Shown: positions 1 through 12,190 of the stretch, piece after piece
Layout: each line of letters opens with the position of its first letter
How positions within the stretch are numbered: position 1 is the first letter of the stretch
Assembly: GCA_023053575.1 (NCBI GenBank)
Contig: JAKZAP010000020.1
Coordinates: 18,161,998-18,225,997, forward strand
Reading direction: 5' to 3'
Length of the DNA: 64,000 bases
Source: Branchinecta lynchi
Lineage: Eukaryota; Arthropoda; Branchiopoda; Anostraca; Branchinectidae
The notes under the pieces: model-generated
The model's input: only the letters and a program-made list of their open reading frames with translations
Told to the model about the DNA's origin: nothing
The model's database searches: none
Program-made: the position numbers and the translations under genes

Positions 1-1446
1 CACCGTAGGCTCTGGCTGTGGACAAGCAAAAACCATCCTTTTTGGCCCCAGGTAAGAGTTCTACAGAGCTTTCCATATTCATCAATCTGGCCCAGATCCG
101 GCCTAAGGTCCGTTTCCGTAAAAACCGCACAGGTTAGGCCCTTACAAGTTACAAGAATACGATAGAATCGGCGGCATAGGAAAACAAAAAAAATTAACGA
201 GGACAAAACCAAAGTGTTGCTCTCAACACAATATCTAGAAATTTGTGAAGACTTCACTCAGATCGAGATTACTTCTTGTTAGCTAAAGGGACGCCGTCCC
301 ATTAGTAATGTTTGCTCGAATGCACTGCAGAACGTGGTCATCAAACAAAGTTGTCTCAACAAGATGGACAAACAGTAGACTAAATACATCACGTTTTGAG
401 ACTAAAGGCTTAAGCCTGCTTTTTGGTGGGCAAATAAATTAATATTTGATTTATTAATTGATATGATTTGCTTTCAGTCTCTGTCACGATATTATTCTTG
501 GTGAAAGGGTGAAACGAAAGACAAATAATCCTGGACTCCCTGGGAGGTGGGAGTGGTGGGGTGGGGCTGACCTACGTTCTACGACAGCGATCTGATTGCC
601 CACGAGGTCATTCTTCCCTGCTCAGGTATCCCGGAAATTAGCTGCGTTCGTTTGTGTCGTTCGGTTCGCCGTTCCAACTATCGTTTACTATAAGCGTTTT
701 GTACGTTCGTGAAAGGCGTTGAACTGTCGAGAGAGAATAAGGCTTTTATTTGTTCGGTTGAGCTGCGGTTTTATTCGTCGTGCTTGAAACGACGAACGGA
801 GGCGGAAAGTCAGTTTGAACATCTAAGTTCGAAAATTAGGTGCGAATCAGGTTGAACTTGTAAACCAAGTTTTAAAACATTTTAGCCTATTATGCAGATA
901 GGCCAACGTTGCCTCTTCGTATGTTCTCGTGTTGAGTATCCTTAGGCAGACTTGCCTTGGCTTCCAAAGAGTTGAGTTCTCTAGTAAGAATGTTTGTAAG
1001 AGTGCTTGTACACAGTAAAAATAAGCAGTAACTTCTAAGTCAGTTATTATTTCTAGTTTATTTTCAGGTCTCTCTGAATAAGGGAATAGTGTTTTCTTGA
1101 TATATCATTGTCTGGCTTCGTTGTATTTGTTTTGGATAGTGGGTATTTTTGTACCGGCAGCAAGTACCATCAGTTAGGTTGGATCCTTTCTTTGTACGGG
1201 TCTTGGGTTCCTTCGGTTTTTCAAGCCACCTTGTACCGAGGGTGGTCATATTGGTCTTGATTAACTAAGGCGTTTTTGGTCCTAGCTGTCTTTGAGTGTC
1301 TGTTCCATCTTGTACCAAGGTTGGTAATTTTGGCGCAGATTCACGAGGGGGAGTTCCTGCGTACGTGCTTGTAAAGGTTGTCTGCGTAGGTGTAAATTCA
1401 TTGGGACGAAAAATCAGTGATGTACCGTGATCACTCTTTTCTTTGG
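1..1446. other. Stretch without recognised gene
   Basis: I see no convincing coding exon or repeat here. Short open frames are not supported by any recognisable protein. The sequence is moderately AT-rich. Confidence 0.5.
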
Positions 1447-2190
1447 GATCGACTAAAACCAGGAAGGGAAGGGAACTCGAGAAAAGCAGGAAGGCATACT
1501 AAAACCAGGAATGGCATACTAAAACCAGGAAGGGCACACTAAAAGGAGGAAGGCTGTCGCCAGAATTCAAAATTGGAAAGCCACACCATTCCCTTCCTCT
1601 GTTTAGTATTCTTTGAGGGTCGGCTACTTTTCAAACCCAAAGTTCACCATCCATTCCTCGTTTTAGTATCCTGGCAGGGGTAGGCATTGTGATCAGTGAG
1701 GGGTCGCCAAATATGAAATTGTAATTCACCTTTTCATTTCTAGTTTTGACGGTAGACGACTAATCCCCTGAGTCCAGTGAGGGGTCGGCAACCAAGATAT
1801 GTTAAGTCCACCATTTCCTTCCTCGTTTTAGTACCTTGAATACACTAACACGAGGAAGGAATGGTGGACTTGAAATATCTTAGTTGTCGAGCCCTCGCTG
1901 GACTCTGAGAATTTCAGTCGCCATGGGTAGTTGCCGACCCCTCAAAGAAGAAATCATGGACTTGAAAAATCTTAGTTGCCTACCCCTCACTAGACTCTGA
2001 GAATTTTAGTCGCCATTGGTAGTTGCAAGACCCCTCAGTATACTAAACAGAGGAAGGGAACAGTGCGGCTTTCCAATTCTGAATTTTGGCGACAGCCTTC
2101 CTGGTTTTAGTATGCTCTTCCTCGTTTTAATGTGCCTTCCTGCTTTTCTCGCGTTCCCTTCCCTTCCTGGTTTTAGTCGCTCCCCTTTTC
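1447..2190. mobile_element. Fold-back (long inverted repeat) element, copy 1
   Basis: The left half starts GATCGACTAAAACCAGGAAG and the right half ends with its near reverse complement. Internal blocks (the CTGTTTAGTAT block, the GGCGACAGCC block and the TTTCCTTCCTCGTTTTAGTA block) also recur inverted about a centre near 1833, so almost the whole element is a ~350-bp imperfect hairpin. A diverged relative lies at 61466-61795. There is no coding capacity. It is a non-autonomous fold-back or MITE-like element; the superfamily is not determined because no clear target duplication was seen. Confidence 0.7.
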
Positions 2191-2257
2191 TTTTTTCATC
2201 TTTTTATTTCTTCGCTTCTTTTTGTAAAAAAAAAACAATTGCCGGGATCTATTCTTC

Positions 2258-2890
2258 TTGTATGGTTCTGCTATAATTGTTGGGCGGGAGGGGCGGCCTA
2301 CCGGGAGGGTTTTGTCATCCGGGGCCTTGCTTCCACTACCTAGTTATTTTACCCCGTCCACCGATTATATGAGGGTAGTTGGAGGGGGGTCCGGAATTCC
2401 GGTGATTGCGAGTAAAGTCGCTTCGAGATGTGCTTGGGCGATGAAACTTTGCTAGCACACTAGAGATCCGACAAGATTGACTTAGAAATAGTCACTTCCC
2501 AGGCCCGATCCTCCTGGGGGGGGGGGGGAGAAATGACGGAGGAGAATCCGGAAACTCGAGGCATGCAGAACATTTGAATCGGTGATTACATCGTAATGAA
2601 ACTTGATAATTGGGAAGAGAGCATGCCTCTGATATTTCTAATTTGTGCCTCGAGCTTTTACCAAACGATACGTTCTCGTGATTTCCAAGGGTCCGTGATC
2701 ATTATTATTTCAAGGGTATTGTTTACACATTAGACCCACGAAAAGGCGATATTCCTTTTCTAGCTTATAGCTATTCGGATTAAACTTGATTGATTAATTA
2801 AAAAAAAAAAAAAAAAAAAGGCAAACTCCTACTGTCATCCTCTGACCCAGCTTTGCAAGTACCATAAGAGCTTCTAGCTCTTGTTTTGAA
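2258..2890. repeat. Degenerate interspersed repeat ending TAGCTCTTG
   Basis: This unit shares GGAATTCCGGTG and GATGAAACTT-type blocks with the larger unit at 3060-4650. It ends in GAGCTTCTAGCTCTTG, close to the end of the other unit. A poly-G run (about 2517-2528) and a poly-A run (about 2800-2819) are internal. No coding sequence was recognised. The repeated blocks suggest internally repetitive non-autonomous elements. Confidence 0.5.
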
Positions 2891-3059
2891 ATACTTTGCA
2901 AAAGACACGCATTTTGTCCATCCAGCTTTATATCAAATCTTTAGATAGGTTGAAATACATTGTAATGTTGCAGGAATTGCAAGGTAAAAAATAAATGTAA
3001 AAATGTAATTATTCTCTCTCTCTCTCTCTAATAATGTAAAGCTAGAAACTGTAAAGCTA

Positions 3060-4650
3060 GAAACGATGAAACTTGGCACACATATCAAGGACCCGACCAG
3101 ATTAACTTGGAAATTATCACTTGATCCGACCATCTGGGGGTGGGGTGGAGGTAGGGGAATCTGGAAATTTGAGGTATGTGTAACTTTCGAACGGGTGACT
3201 CTGGATCTTAATGAAATTTGATAACGTGTCTCAGACGACCCAGTTCAATTCCGAACCGGATCCGGTAACTTTGGGGGGTGTTGGAGGAGGGAAATCTTGG
3301 GAACGCTTTGAGTGGAGGAATTGTTGGGAAGAACAGCAAAAATCCTGGATATAGCGCTGTTATAACTGGAACGGATTCGTTCACTGTGGGGGAGTTGGAG
3401 GGGGGATCGGAATTCCGGTGGTGCCAATGAGTTTGGTACTTCCTGATGTACTAGGACGGTGCGACTTGGCAGGCATATCAGGAAACCGAACAGAATGACA
3501 TGAGAATAGTCTTATCTCCAATTCAACAATCGTGGGGAGGATGGAGGGATGGGGAATCTGAAATCTAGTGGCATGCATAACTGTTGAATGGGTAACCGGA
3601 TTTGAATGAAACTTGGCAAGTGCAAAGAGATCATCTCAGATGTTCCGTTTCAGTTCTGGACCGGATCCGATACCTGTGAGGGGTAGTTGAAGGGGGCATC
3701 GAAAATCTCGTTAAAACGCTTAGAATCGAGGGATCGGGACTGCATCATGTGGGGAGAACACTCATAAGCCCTGGATATGTTTGTGACAGAACCAGATCGT
3801 ATCGGAGCTCTTTGGGGAGTACTGGAGGCAGTTGGATTGAGTGTCCCGGAATTCCGGTGATGGCGTGCTAAGGACGATGAGACATTTCAGGCATATTAGT
3901 GACCCAACCAAATACATGCCCTAGGATAACTTCCATTCCTTTATCCGAAAATCAAACGAATGGACCGAATGGGATGCAAGTTGGATAGTACTAAGCTTAT
4001 GCGTCCTAGATTTATTATTTGGCCTCCTGACCGGATTCCGCCACGGTAGGAGGATGTAGCGGGAACCGAAAATTTGCAGATGAGCTCTGATTCGAGTCAA
4101 ACTTGTTGGACAGAAAGAGGAGATGTCAGAGATGCGACGTTTATGCGTTTGGGTCGTATTCGTCCACAGTAGGGGAGGGGGGGGGGGGTAATGGAGGAAG
4201 TCCCGGAAATGTCGTGGCTCGATAGTAGTGGTCAAACGAGTGTAGCGATTTCAATGAAAATAGTAATAATATGCCTTAGATGACATATTTTAGGATGACA
4301 TAAATTAGAATGAAACTTGATAAGTGGTTAGAGAAGATGCTATGGATGATCCATTTATGCGTCCAAGCCAGATTCGGCCGCGGTGGGGGAGTGGAAGGGG
4401 GGGGGGGCAGAAGTAGTTTGTCACGTTAAGGTATCAAACGAGTGGATCTAAACTTGGAAAGTAGAAATGTGTTTGTGCCTAGATGATCGGAGGCGAAGTT
4501 GGAAGTGCTCAGACTCGAGCGAAACTAGATATCCTACTTCTAGGGTCGAACCTAGAGGGTTGGAGAGGGTATTTTGTGACGCTCACTCGTCTACTTTCTT
4601 GTATCACCTACTCGTAACAAGTGCCATATGAGCTCTTAGCTCTTGTTTGT
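3060..4650. repeat. Degenerate internally repetitive element ending TAGCTCTTG
   Basis: Irregular repeats of GGAATTCCGGTG, AATGAAACTTG and G-rich GGGGGAGTGGAGG blocks occur roughly every 350-450 bp. The unit ends GAGCTCTTAGCTCTTG near 4645, matching the end of the unit at 2258-2890. A CT microsatellite precedes it (3012-3030). No protein is encoded. Class unknown. Confidence 0.5.
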
Positions 4651-5371
4651 TTTCTCTCAGTTATTCGCTGAACTATATTGTCACTCCTTTGCTACGCTGC
4701 AGCCTTCAAATTTGATACTAAATCCATTTCGGTTGAACGAAGTCATAGTAACACAGGTATTATGCGTTATTTCAGTGTTATTGATCCAGTTGGAAGCCTA
4801 CTAGAAATTGAGCGGCGAGCGTGTAGACGGTCGCATACATCGAAGTCAAGATGCTTGCTCCTTTTAGTTCGTTGATATGTAATCTATATTTTCTTTTTCC
4901 TTTCGTTTTCCACTTTTGTTTTGTAAAGTGGGTTTAAAATAAAAAAAAAAAAAAAAGTGTGCACATTTTTTTCTGTTGCCCATTCAAACGTTCCTAGAAA
5001 GACGTTCCAGTTTGAAGGCCAAACTTGACCACTTTGCGGTGAAATGTTTGTGTGTCTATAGGCTATAGGGTTCAGTTTGTAAATTCTAAGCGGCTGAGAT
5101 TTATCCCGATTCCTTAAATTATCCCGATTCCTTTCCTTAAATACTACATACATTTGAAACAATTCTAAGGCCTTTTTCCCCATTTTCCCTAATTCTAACC
5201 TTTTTTTTCCTCATTCCCTCTGGAAGTATAGCTTTTGGGGAACCTCCTACTAAAAACAAGAATTACATTTCAAGAACTACTTCGTATGTATTATACGGCT
5301 TAACCTTCAAAAATTTAGTAATGATTTGGATGGTAATATTATACATAAATAAGTAAAGAAGCAAGGAATAC
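4651..5371. other. Stretch without recognised gene
   Basis: No coding or repeat signal stands out apart from A-rich and T-rich runs (4938-4955, 5199-5210). Confidence 0.4.
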
Positions 5372-5400
5372 ATGGCGCTGAAAAAGACCAGGCAGAATCA

Positions 5401-5686
5401 TTGTGTTTTAATGCCAAGGCAAAAGAATTCCGGAATCTTAAGTGTGGCTTGTCTCATGAGAAACTTGGTCTATTTATGGGTACAAGAGGCGGTGGCGTCG
5501 CGACTGCATTTTCGTTGGGGGGGGGGGGGCTGCAGAGCCAAAGTTTTTTTTACCGAATCCGAGAAACTGAAAGTTCGAGATTTAGATTAGTTAAAATTAT
5601 TGAACAGAAAGGATTACGTACAAAGAGTAATACTAAAGGGCAGCAAGAAGATGATTAGACAGCTTTAAGGTGTCGGTTACCGCTAG
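5401..5686 (+). pseudogene. LINE A: degraded segment upstream of the RT domain
   Basis: An open frame here has FFYRIRETESSRFRLVKI near its end, like the linker before the reverse transcriptase in many LINEs. It stops at about 5656 and the RT frame resumes at 5687. A poly-G tract at 5518-5529 is probably a length-variable site that shifts the frame. The endonuclease domain is not visible upstream, so this copy is probably 5'-truncated. Assignment to LINE A rests on position and direction. Confidence 0.45.
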
Positions 5687-6895
5687 GTGCAAACCCATTT
5701 CCCATTAGCAGAAGCAGATTATGCTTTAATAAGTACGGTGACTACAGAAGAGGTTTGGAAATCTTTGAAGGTAATGAAGGGAGGATCAGCACCAGGACCA
5801 GATGGTATACCAACTATAATATGGAAACGAGGAAGAGCATATTTGCTCCAGACATTGTCCCTTTTATTTTCAATAATAATGAGTAAGTGTATATGGCCAG
5901 AGCAGTGGAATCTGTCGATAATGACACCACTTTTTAAAAAAGGAAATAAACAAGACCATGGAAACTACCGTGGTATCCACTTAGGAAACAGTATATCAAA
6001 AATATTTTGTAAGGTAGTGGACAATAGACTGAAAAAGTGGTTGGAAGTAAAAGAGATATTAAATAATGCACAAGCAGGGTTCAGAGAAGGATATGGTACA
6101 GTAGATCATATATTTAGTCTCCAGGTTCTAATAAACAAATACACTAGGCATAGGAACGGTCGATTATATGTAGCATTTATTGATCTAAAAGGTGCTTTTG
6201 ATAATGTAGATAGAGTATTACTGATAGAATGTTTGCTAGGGATAGGCTTGCCAAGTATTTTTGTTTTGATTTTAGTAGAAATTTATAGGGTAACTAGGTT
6301 AGGGGTCAGGGTAGGAGTGGAGTTGTCAAGGATAGTCCAGTATAAAAAAGGAGTAAAACAAGGTTGTACTGTGTCGCCAAGATTGTTTGGAATTTTTTTA
6401 AATGATATTGTAAGGTATATGACGGAACGCGGAGCCCCTATGTTGAATATGGATGTATCGTCACTATGTATGCTTTTATTCGCAGATGACATTGCGTTGG
6501 TAGCAGAATCTAGAGATAAGTTACAGAAGTTATTAGATTTGTTAGAGACGTATTTAGGAGAAAGAAAACTAGAGTTAAATGTAAGTAAGACGGTCGTTCT
6601 GGTATTTAGAAAAGGAGGAAAAATTAAATTAGAGGACAAGTTTTCATATAAAGGTAGAAATATAGAAGTTAAAGAAGAATGGGTGTATCTAGGAATTAGG
6701 TTCAAGACGAAAGGAAAAATATTTGGAAGTCATTTAGAGAAAAGTATTGAAAAAGGTAGACAGTGTTCAAATTTAATTTTAAGAAGTCATTTGAGAGAAA
6801 TTAAGAATATTAAAATTCAAAAGGAGATATTTAGAAGTAAGGTAGCTTCAGTTATGCATTACGGGTCTGAGGTGTGGGGACATGAGAAAGGGGAA
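5687..6895 (+). pseudogene. LINE A reverse transcriptase (non-LTR retrotransposon)
   Basis: This encodes the RT of a non-LTR retrotransposon, which copies element RNA at a nicked genomic target. RT motifs appear in order: APGPDGIP (about residues 35-42), NYRGIHLG (93-100), AQAGFREG (128-135), motif A YVAFIDLKGAFD with Asp166, GVKQGCTVSP (222-231) and motif C FADD with Asp267/Asp268. All catalytic aspartates are present. The frame is lost in an A7 run near 6893-6899; the protein clearly continues in another frame (next entry), so this is a one-base frameshift and the copy is dead as read. The clade is not certain; the C-terminal CCHC-like finger fits Nimb/Ingi/RTE-type elements. Confidence 0.85.
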
Positions 6896-7430
6896 AAAAA
6901 TAGAGACAATTCAGTTAGGTTATTTTAAGAGATGGTTAGGACTAAGTAAGTATACGAACAGTTTAGTAGTGAGAGGGGAATTAGGTTTATTCTCTTTAAG
7001 AAATGCTAGGCTAGTAAATATGATAGGATTTTGGGAGAGAGTGATACATATGCCAAGAATAAGATTACTAAAATCAGCGTACCTGGAGGCTCTGAAGGAT
7101 GATTCACCAAAAGCGTGGCCGCGGTTAATCAGACAAATTTTGCAGGATTGTGGTATGGATGAGTATTGGAATGGGGGGCTAGGGACAGATATGGAGGTTG
7201 GAGAATTAGGAAAAATGGTGAGTATCAGGTTAAAAGACCAAGAGATCCAAACTTGGCAATTTCAGAAGGGCATTCCAGTGTCCCTGCGTTTCTTCGAGGC
7301 GGCCAAAGAGACTTGGGGCGAGGGAATTATATTTAAAGCAGGGTTAAGTAAGGAGGATATTAAGCATCTTATTGAGATGAGGGCTGATAGTTTACCACTT
7401 GGGGCAAGGAGAAAATATATTGGTAGTTTC
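6896..7430 (+). pseudogene. LINE A, C-terminal region after frameshift, interrupted by LINE B
   Basis: After the A-run frameshift the LINE A product continues as IQLGYFKRWLGL...GELGLFSLRNARL and reaches MRADSLPLGARRKYIGS near 7427. That block is matched by a second LINE A copy at 19868-20272 (NMRADSLPLGERRKYLGS). The next bases belong to LINE B; LINE A resumes at 10616. Joining 7430 to 10616 restores the GS-V order seen in the other copy, so the insertion site is placed to within a few bases. Confidence 0.8.
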
Positions 7431-8162
7431 CGCCAGTTTCTTAATTTGATGCTGGGATATGGAATGCATCCTGCTATAAACATTTGTACCAGAGTGACTG
7501 AGAGTTCGGCATCGCTAATTGATAATGTATTTTTAAATGTACCTCACGAGTCGGCTAATGTTGTTCTAAACGATGTTTCGGATCATTTTGGTATTTCGGT
7601 GATTGTTCCTCGCCTTCTGGAACGGGTTATTGGTACTAGTAATTCTATTAGTCCTAACAGGCCTTTGATTGATTCGTCTAGTATATTAAGGTTTAAGAAT
7701 AAGCTGGAGTCTGTTAATTTTGATTGTTTAAGTCAAGAAGCTGATGTTAATCGGAAGTTCGAAGTTTGGTATTCTAAATTGAAGAATTTGTTGTTAGAAT
7801 GTTGTTCATCTGTGGCATCGCAGGCAAAGAAGCTGATACCAAAGAAGCCTTGGATATCGAAAAGTCTTGTTGCGTGTATTATTAGAAGACGACATTTGTA
7901 TAAATTGTCAGTTCGTAGTAGTGATTCAAGTCTAAAGGAATCGTACAGGGCTTATAATAATACATTAAATTGTGTTCTTAGGCGAACGAGGCAGGAATAT
8001 TATAAGAAGAAGTTTAAGGAAAGTGAGGGAAACCCTAGTAAGACTTGGAAAATAGTTAAGTCGGTGGTTAGTCCGAAGTCTCGCCCTGTGTGTCCAGATA
8101 ATATAGGCCGAGGGGAGGACGCTTCTAACCGAATGTGTGATCATTTCGCAAACATAATTAAT
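7431..8162 (+). pseudogene. LINE B (CR1/L2-like): endonuclease C-terminus and linker
   Basis: The sequence begins inside an apurinic-like endonuclease domain: CTRVTESSASLIDNVFLN followed by SDHFGISVIV, the C-terminal catalytic SDH block of CR1/L2/Jockey-type LINEs. A basic linker follows (KKPWISKSLVACIIRRRHLYK, then RRTRQEYYKKKF). The element is therefore 5'-truncated within the endonuclease and inserted in the same orientation as LINE A. The frame runs on from LINE A only by chance. LINE C interrupts it at about 8163. Confidence 0.8.
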
Positions 8163-8665
8163 TAATTTATTTATTTATTTTTTAACCCGCTAAATGAACA
8201 AAAGCGGAGTATAAACAAAAAAAAGAAAAAATACAACAGAAACGACTAAATACACAACAAAAACACTTGATTATTTAAGGAGGCGGACAAACCCATGATG
8301 AGCTGGGAGAGCCTTCACTGTCTGGGGGAGTTTATCAGCAAGCTCAACTAGCTTTCCGGTTATATCTGGAAGCACGAAAACTGAAATAAGGTTGCGGTTC
8401 CGATACCATGGAGGCAAATACAGTAGAAAACGCGAGAACCGAAAGTAATAAGAACGTAACGACCGAATATCTTTTCGCCCGAGGATGGGATAAACACCAG
8501 AAAGAAACAAAACTGAATGATCAGTAAAAACAGAGTACAATTTAGCAAGGGACTTCCTACTGTAGTTGCCCCGATTAGCGACAATTTTAGAGTAAGATAC
8601 TTGGATCTTTTTCTTACAATCCGTCACAGCTTGGTCTCGGATAGGAGAACGCATTTCTTCAGCGA
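8163..8665 (-). mobile_element. LINE C 3' fragment (5'-truncated non-LTR element) inside LINE B
   Basis: On the - strand a frame from 8654 to 8271 encodes CKKKIQVSYSKIVANRG, DHSVLFLSG and ends HHGFVRLLK. A second copy at 15950-16490 encodes matching blocks (CKKIKFGYCKIVSNRS, DHSILYLSG, YHGLIRLFC). The 3' tail holds ACTCCGCTTTTG and GCGGGTTA blocks and ends in TTTATT repeats, as expected for a retroposed 3' end. It interrupts LINE B, so it is younger. Only the ORF C-terminus and 3' UTR are present; the clade is unknown. Confidence 0.65.
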
Positions 8666-10332
8666 TAGATATGCGTAGTGATGATGGATCGTTTCATCAA
8701 TTTTTGCCGGAAGAGAGTGACGTTTCAGCGTACCTGCAACCAGTGACGATGTTGGAGCTATCTGAATGCGTAAAGGGTATGAAAAATGGAGCATGTGGAG
8801 GAGATTTTATTTCGTTGAAAGATTTGAAATCAGTGCTGCCAAATCTTGTCATTTTCTTAGTTCAATTAACGATTGTTGGAAATCTGGTATTTTTCCAGAT
8901 TGTTTGAAAATGTGCGAGCGTGATTCCGCTGTTTAAAGGAGGTGATAAGAATTCGTTTGGTGATTATAGGCCGATTTCGCTTTTACCGGTAATTTCCAGG
9001 GTATTTGAAAAGCTTATTAACAATAGAATTGTGAATTTTCTGGAAGATAGAAAGTTTTTTAATTCTCATCAGTTTGGTTTCAGAAAGAATCGTTCGACGG
9101 AGCAGGCTGTATTAATACTTACGACTTTTGTTAATGATGCTTTAGATAAAGGTATGAAGGTTGCATCTGTTTTCTTAGATATTGTTAAAGCGTTTGATTC
9201 TGTTGATCATGATATTTTAATTCAGAAATTATTTAATTGTGGCATTCGAGGTGTTTTTCTTGATTTAGTTAAGTCATTTTTACTTAACCGTTCCCAGCGT
9301 GTGGTATTAAATGGAATTGCTTCTGATATATTTCAAGTAAGGAAAGGTGTTCCACAAGGGTCAGTTTTGGGTCCATTGTTGTTCTTAGTTTACATAAATG
9401 ATCTTTGTCGTGTATCCAGTCTTATATCGTCGACAAATACTTGTGTTAGTGATGATGTTAAAGCGATTTTGCCGTGTTTTGCTGACGATTCGCATTTGAC
9501 TGTAGCTGCTAGGACCGAAAATGAACTATTAGAAGTTACGGCACAAAATATGCAATACATTGAAAAGTGGATGAGAGTGAACAAGTTGAAATTGAACCAT
9601 ACGAAATCTTGTTTTGTAATATATGGTAGAAGTTCGAATTATTATCCTTGGATAATTGATATAAAAGTTGGTGGTCAAACAATTAAACGTAGTGCAAGTA
9701 CTCGTTACCTTGGAGTTATTATTGATGAATGTTTAAGTTTCAAAAATCATATTGCATGTCTTAGTAGTAAATTAGCCAGGAATGTTGGAATTATTAGAAA
9801 ACTTAAACATATTTTCCCTCAGAATATATTAAGAATGTTATATTTTTCAATGGTGCATCCGTATCTGTTATATTGTTGTCTGGCATGGACAAAAACTTTT
9901 GTAAGCCACCTTACTCCTTTACGTGTGATACAGAATATGGCAATAAGAGTATTGTCCGGTGATGGTCGTAATATTTCCGTAAGACACCGTTATCAGGAGC
10001 TTCACATTTTACCTTTTGCGGGAATTTGTAAGTTTTATAACGCTTTATTTATGTACAAACATTACAATGAAGTTTTACCCCAGTGCTTTTCTCAGTATTT
10101 TTCCCGTGCGTCATCTTTTCACGAACATGGAACTCGTAGTTCGCAGCTCATCCGTAGGCCGGTTGTAGTAACTAGTAGATCGAGATTTAGCATTAGACAT
10201 GTTGGGCCTTTAGTATGGGAAGGTTTGTCGACAGAGTTAAGGTCATGTAGTGTTTTACTAGATTTTCGTAGCATGTTAAAGGTTCATTGTTTTGCTGTAT
10301 ATGAATTTGATGCGTTATTCTCAGCCGTTTAA
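8666..10332 (+). pseudogene. LINE B (CR1/L2-like) reverse transcriptase and C-terminus
   Basis: The first part (8671-8870) has the pre-RT region VTMLELSECVKGMKNG; a frame change around 8870-8920 (NDCWKSGIFPDC sits in another frame) leads into the main RT frame. From 8920: VIPLFKGGDK, DYRPISLLPV, QFGFRKNRSTEQA, motif A VFLDIVKAFDSVDHD (Asp87 of that frame), GVPQGSVLGPLLF (about 143-155) and motif C FADD (Asp189/Asp190). These are CR1/L2/Jockey signatures. The thumb and C-terminal region run to the stop at 10330. Frameshifts and the LINE C insertion make it non-functional; the RT core itself is open. Confidence 0.85.
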
Positions 10333-10615
10333 ATTGTGTTTGATCATTAAGTTTTTGTTTTGGATAGTTAGTGGTGATTCTGGTTGAAAATGAGTTGTTG
10401 TTTTTTGGTTGATTCTCTGGTTGGCGTCCCAGACCGCGTAAGTCAAGCTCCTTTCTTTCTTTCTTTCCCCTTTTTTCCTTTGTGTTTGTTTTTGTCGAAG
10501 TTTTGTTTTATTAATGTTTTGTTTCGAGGGTAATTAGTCCCTTACAGGTTCGCCTCTAGGCATTGAAGATTCCATTTTTTTTTAATAAACCCTTCATTCA
10601 TTCATTCATTCATTC
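10333..10615 (+). repeat. LINE B 3' UTR with (ATTC)n tail
   Basis: Non-coding sequence follows the LINE B stop and ends in a run of ATTC repeats (about 10595-10615), the microsatellite-type 3' end typical of CR1/L2-like LINEs. LINE A resumes directly after it. Only a 3-bp AGT is shared at the two junctions, so any target duplication is very short. Confidence 0.75.
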
Positions 10616-10955
10616 AAGTAAACGAGAGATTTGGTCCTTACTTCTGTCCTATGTGTGGTCATGAGGACGAAAGCGTAGTACATTTGATGTGTGATTGTGT
10701 GGAATTGAATGAATGGAGAAAGGAGGTATTTGGTGAGAGAGTGTTTAATGAAGAATGGATGGTAAGGATGATGAAGGATGAGTGTTTTGTTACTGTAAAA
10801 ATACTTGGACGTTTCTTGAGGCTTGCGATGGAGCATAGAAGGAGATTTTTAGAATAGGAGCTGCGTGTTATGTATGTAAGAGAGTACGTTTCTTAGAATT
10901 TTTGTTGCCATGGCCCTCGGGCTTTTTTGGTAAATTATATTCTATTCTATTCTAT
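10616..10955 (+). pseudogene. LINE A C-terminal zinc finger and 3' tail
   Basis: Reading on from the LINE A break gives VNERFGPYFCPMCGHEDES then HLMCDC, a Cys/His finger found near the C-terminus of several LINE ORF2 proteins, ending GRFLRLAMEHRRRFLE and a stop at 10857. The 3' UTR has CCATGGCCCTCGGGC and ends in TTCTA repeats (10926-10951). Related ends occur at 17520-17960, 19868-20272, 52153-52500 and 53818-54110 on the - strand, so this family was active several times here. Confidence 0.75.
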
Positions 10956-11445
10956 ATTGCCGGGCACGATTGCGGTAGCAGCTTCTACTTATTATACCCA
11001 TTAAATCCAATTTTTTTTGTCTTCCTGTAGGTTACGGTTTAACTGCTTCCCATACAAATCCCATCTTTTACCGTGTATCACCAATATCCTAAGAATTTCC
11101 AACAAGTGCGCAAGCGCTCAGACGTGAAGTGTTAATGTAAAATGTTTATCACATATTATATCGTGCCGGGTTATCACTAAATTTTCATCACTAAATCATC
11201 ACTAAATTTTAGCAAAGTTATAACAAGTGCAATAGACCAAATCATAGCAGTCTTATACCCCCTTTGTCACAATTCACTAAGAACGGCATATCTTCGATCA
11301 TATGACAGAAGAGTCCAGTTTCCAACTGTTCCTTAAAGAACTGCGTCGCGTCGTCTTATTCTTGCTGTTAAACCAAAGTCCTCATCCAATGTAACTTCCC
11401 AAATATACAAAAGTTGAACTTGAGACCTGTCACAGACGAACTTAA
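10956..11445. other. Stretch without recognised gene
   Basis: No exon, known repeat or conserved motif was recognised. Confidence 0.4.
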
Positions 11446-12190
11446 CTCATGGGAAAGCTGGGCCCAGCTGCCCATGAACGAGAGGGGGGGGGGGGAGGGT
11501 CGGGACACATCAAATGCGTATTTACAGCTCTTTTACCTCAAGTAGGCTACACCAGCTTAGAATTTGATTCCAGTCACAGGTCGAAAGCTTTTTTCATGGG
11601 CAATTGGGCCCACTTACCCATGAACGGGGAGGGTGGGGACTGGTTCAACTCCACAAATACATCCCCAATTACTATGCTCCAAAAGCACAAAGGAATGTCA
11701 TCGCCTTATCGTCAGTCATTGTCAAGTTAAAAACATTAAAAAGAGGGCAATCTGGGCCCAATTGTCCCTTAACCAAGTGGGGGTGGAGTTTGGGACCCTC
11801 AAAACGTAAACGAGAATCCAAGGCTCAAAAACCTACCAAGTCTCAACTTCATACCTGTTGATTCATGTCACGGGTAACAAACTTAACTCCTGGGCAATCT
11901 GGGCCTAGTTGCCCATGAACGGGGTGGGTGGGGGAGGTGCAACTTCAAAAACGATTTTCCAGACCTAGGATCTACATGTACAAGGAATTTCGTCGTCCAA
12001 TGTCCAGTTCTGGTCAAGTTATGACATTGTTCACTGGGCAATCTGGGCCCATTTGCCCCTGAACCGGATTGGGGTGGGGGTGGGGCCCTCAATAGGCACA
12101 ACTAGACCCCAATACCCACTAGTGTACCAAGTTTGAATTTGATACTTGCACTGGTTCACGAGTTATGAGCTCCACAGAATCCGGTGAAAA
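11446..12190. repeat. Tandem repeat, ~146-bp unit, about five copies
   Basis: A block GGGCAATCTGGGCCCA followed by GTTGCCCATGAACGGGG and a G-rich stretch recurs at about 11450, 11598, 11747, 11891 and 12036, giving periods of 144-149 bp. Copies are diverged (GGGAAAGCTGGGCCCAG in the first). The array also contains CAAGTTATGACATTG-like blocks. Open frames across it are by-products of the repeat. Satellite-like, or the internal array of an unrecognised element. Confidence 0.75.
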
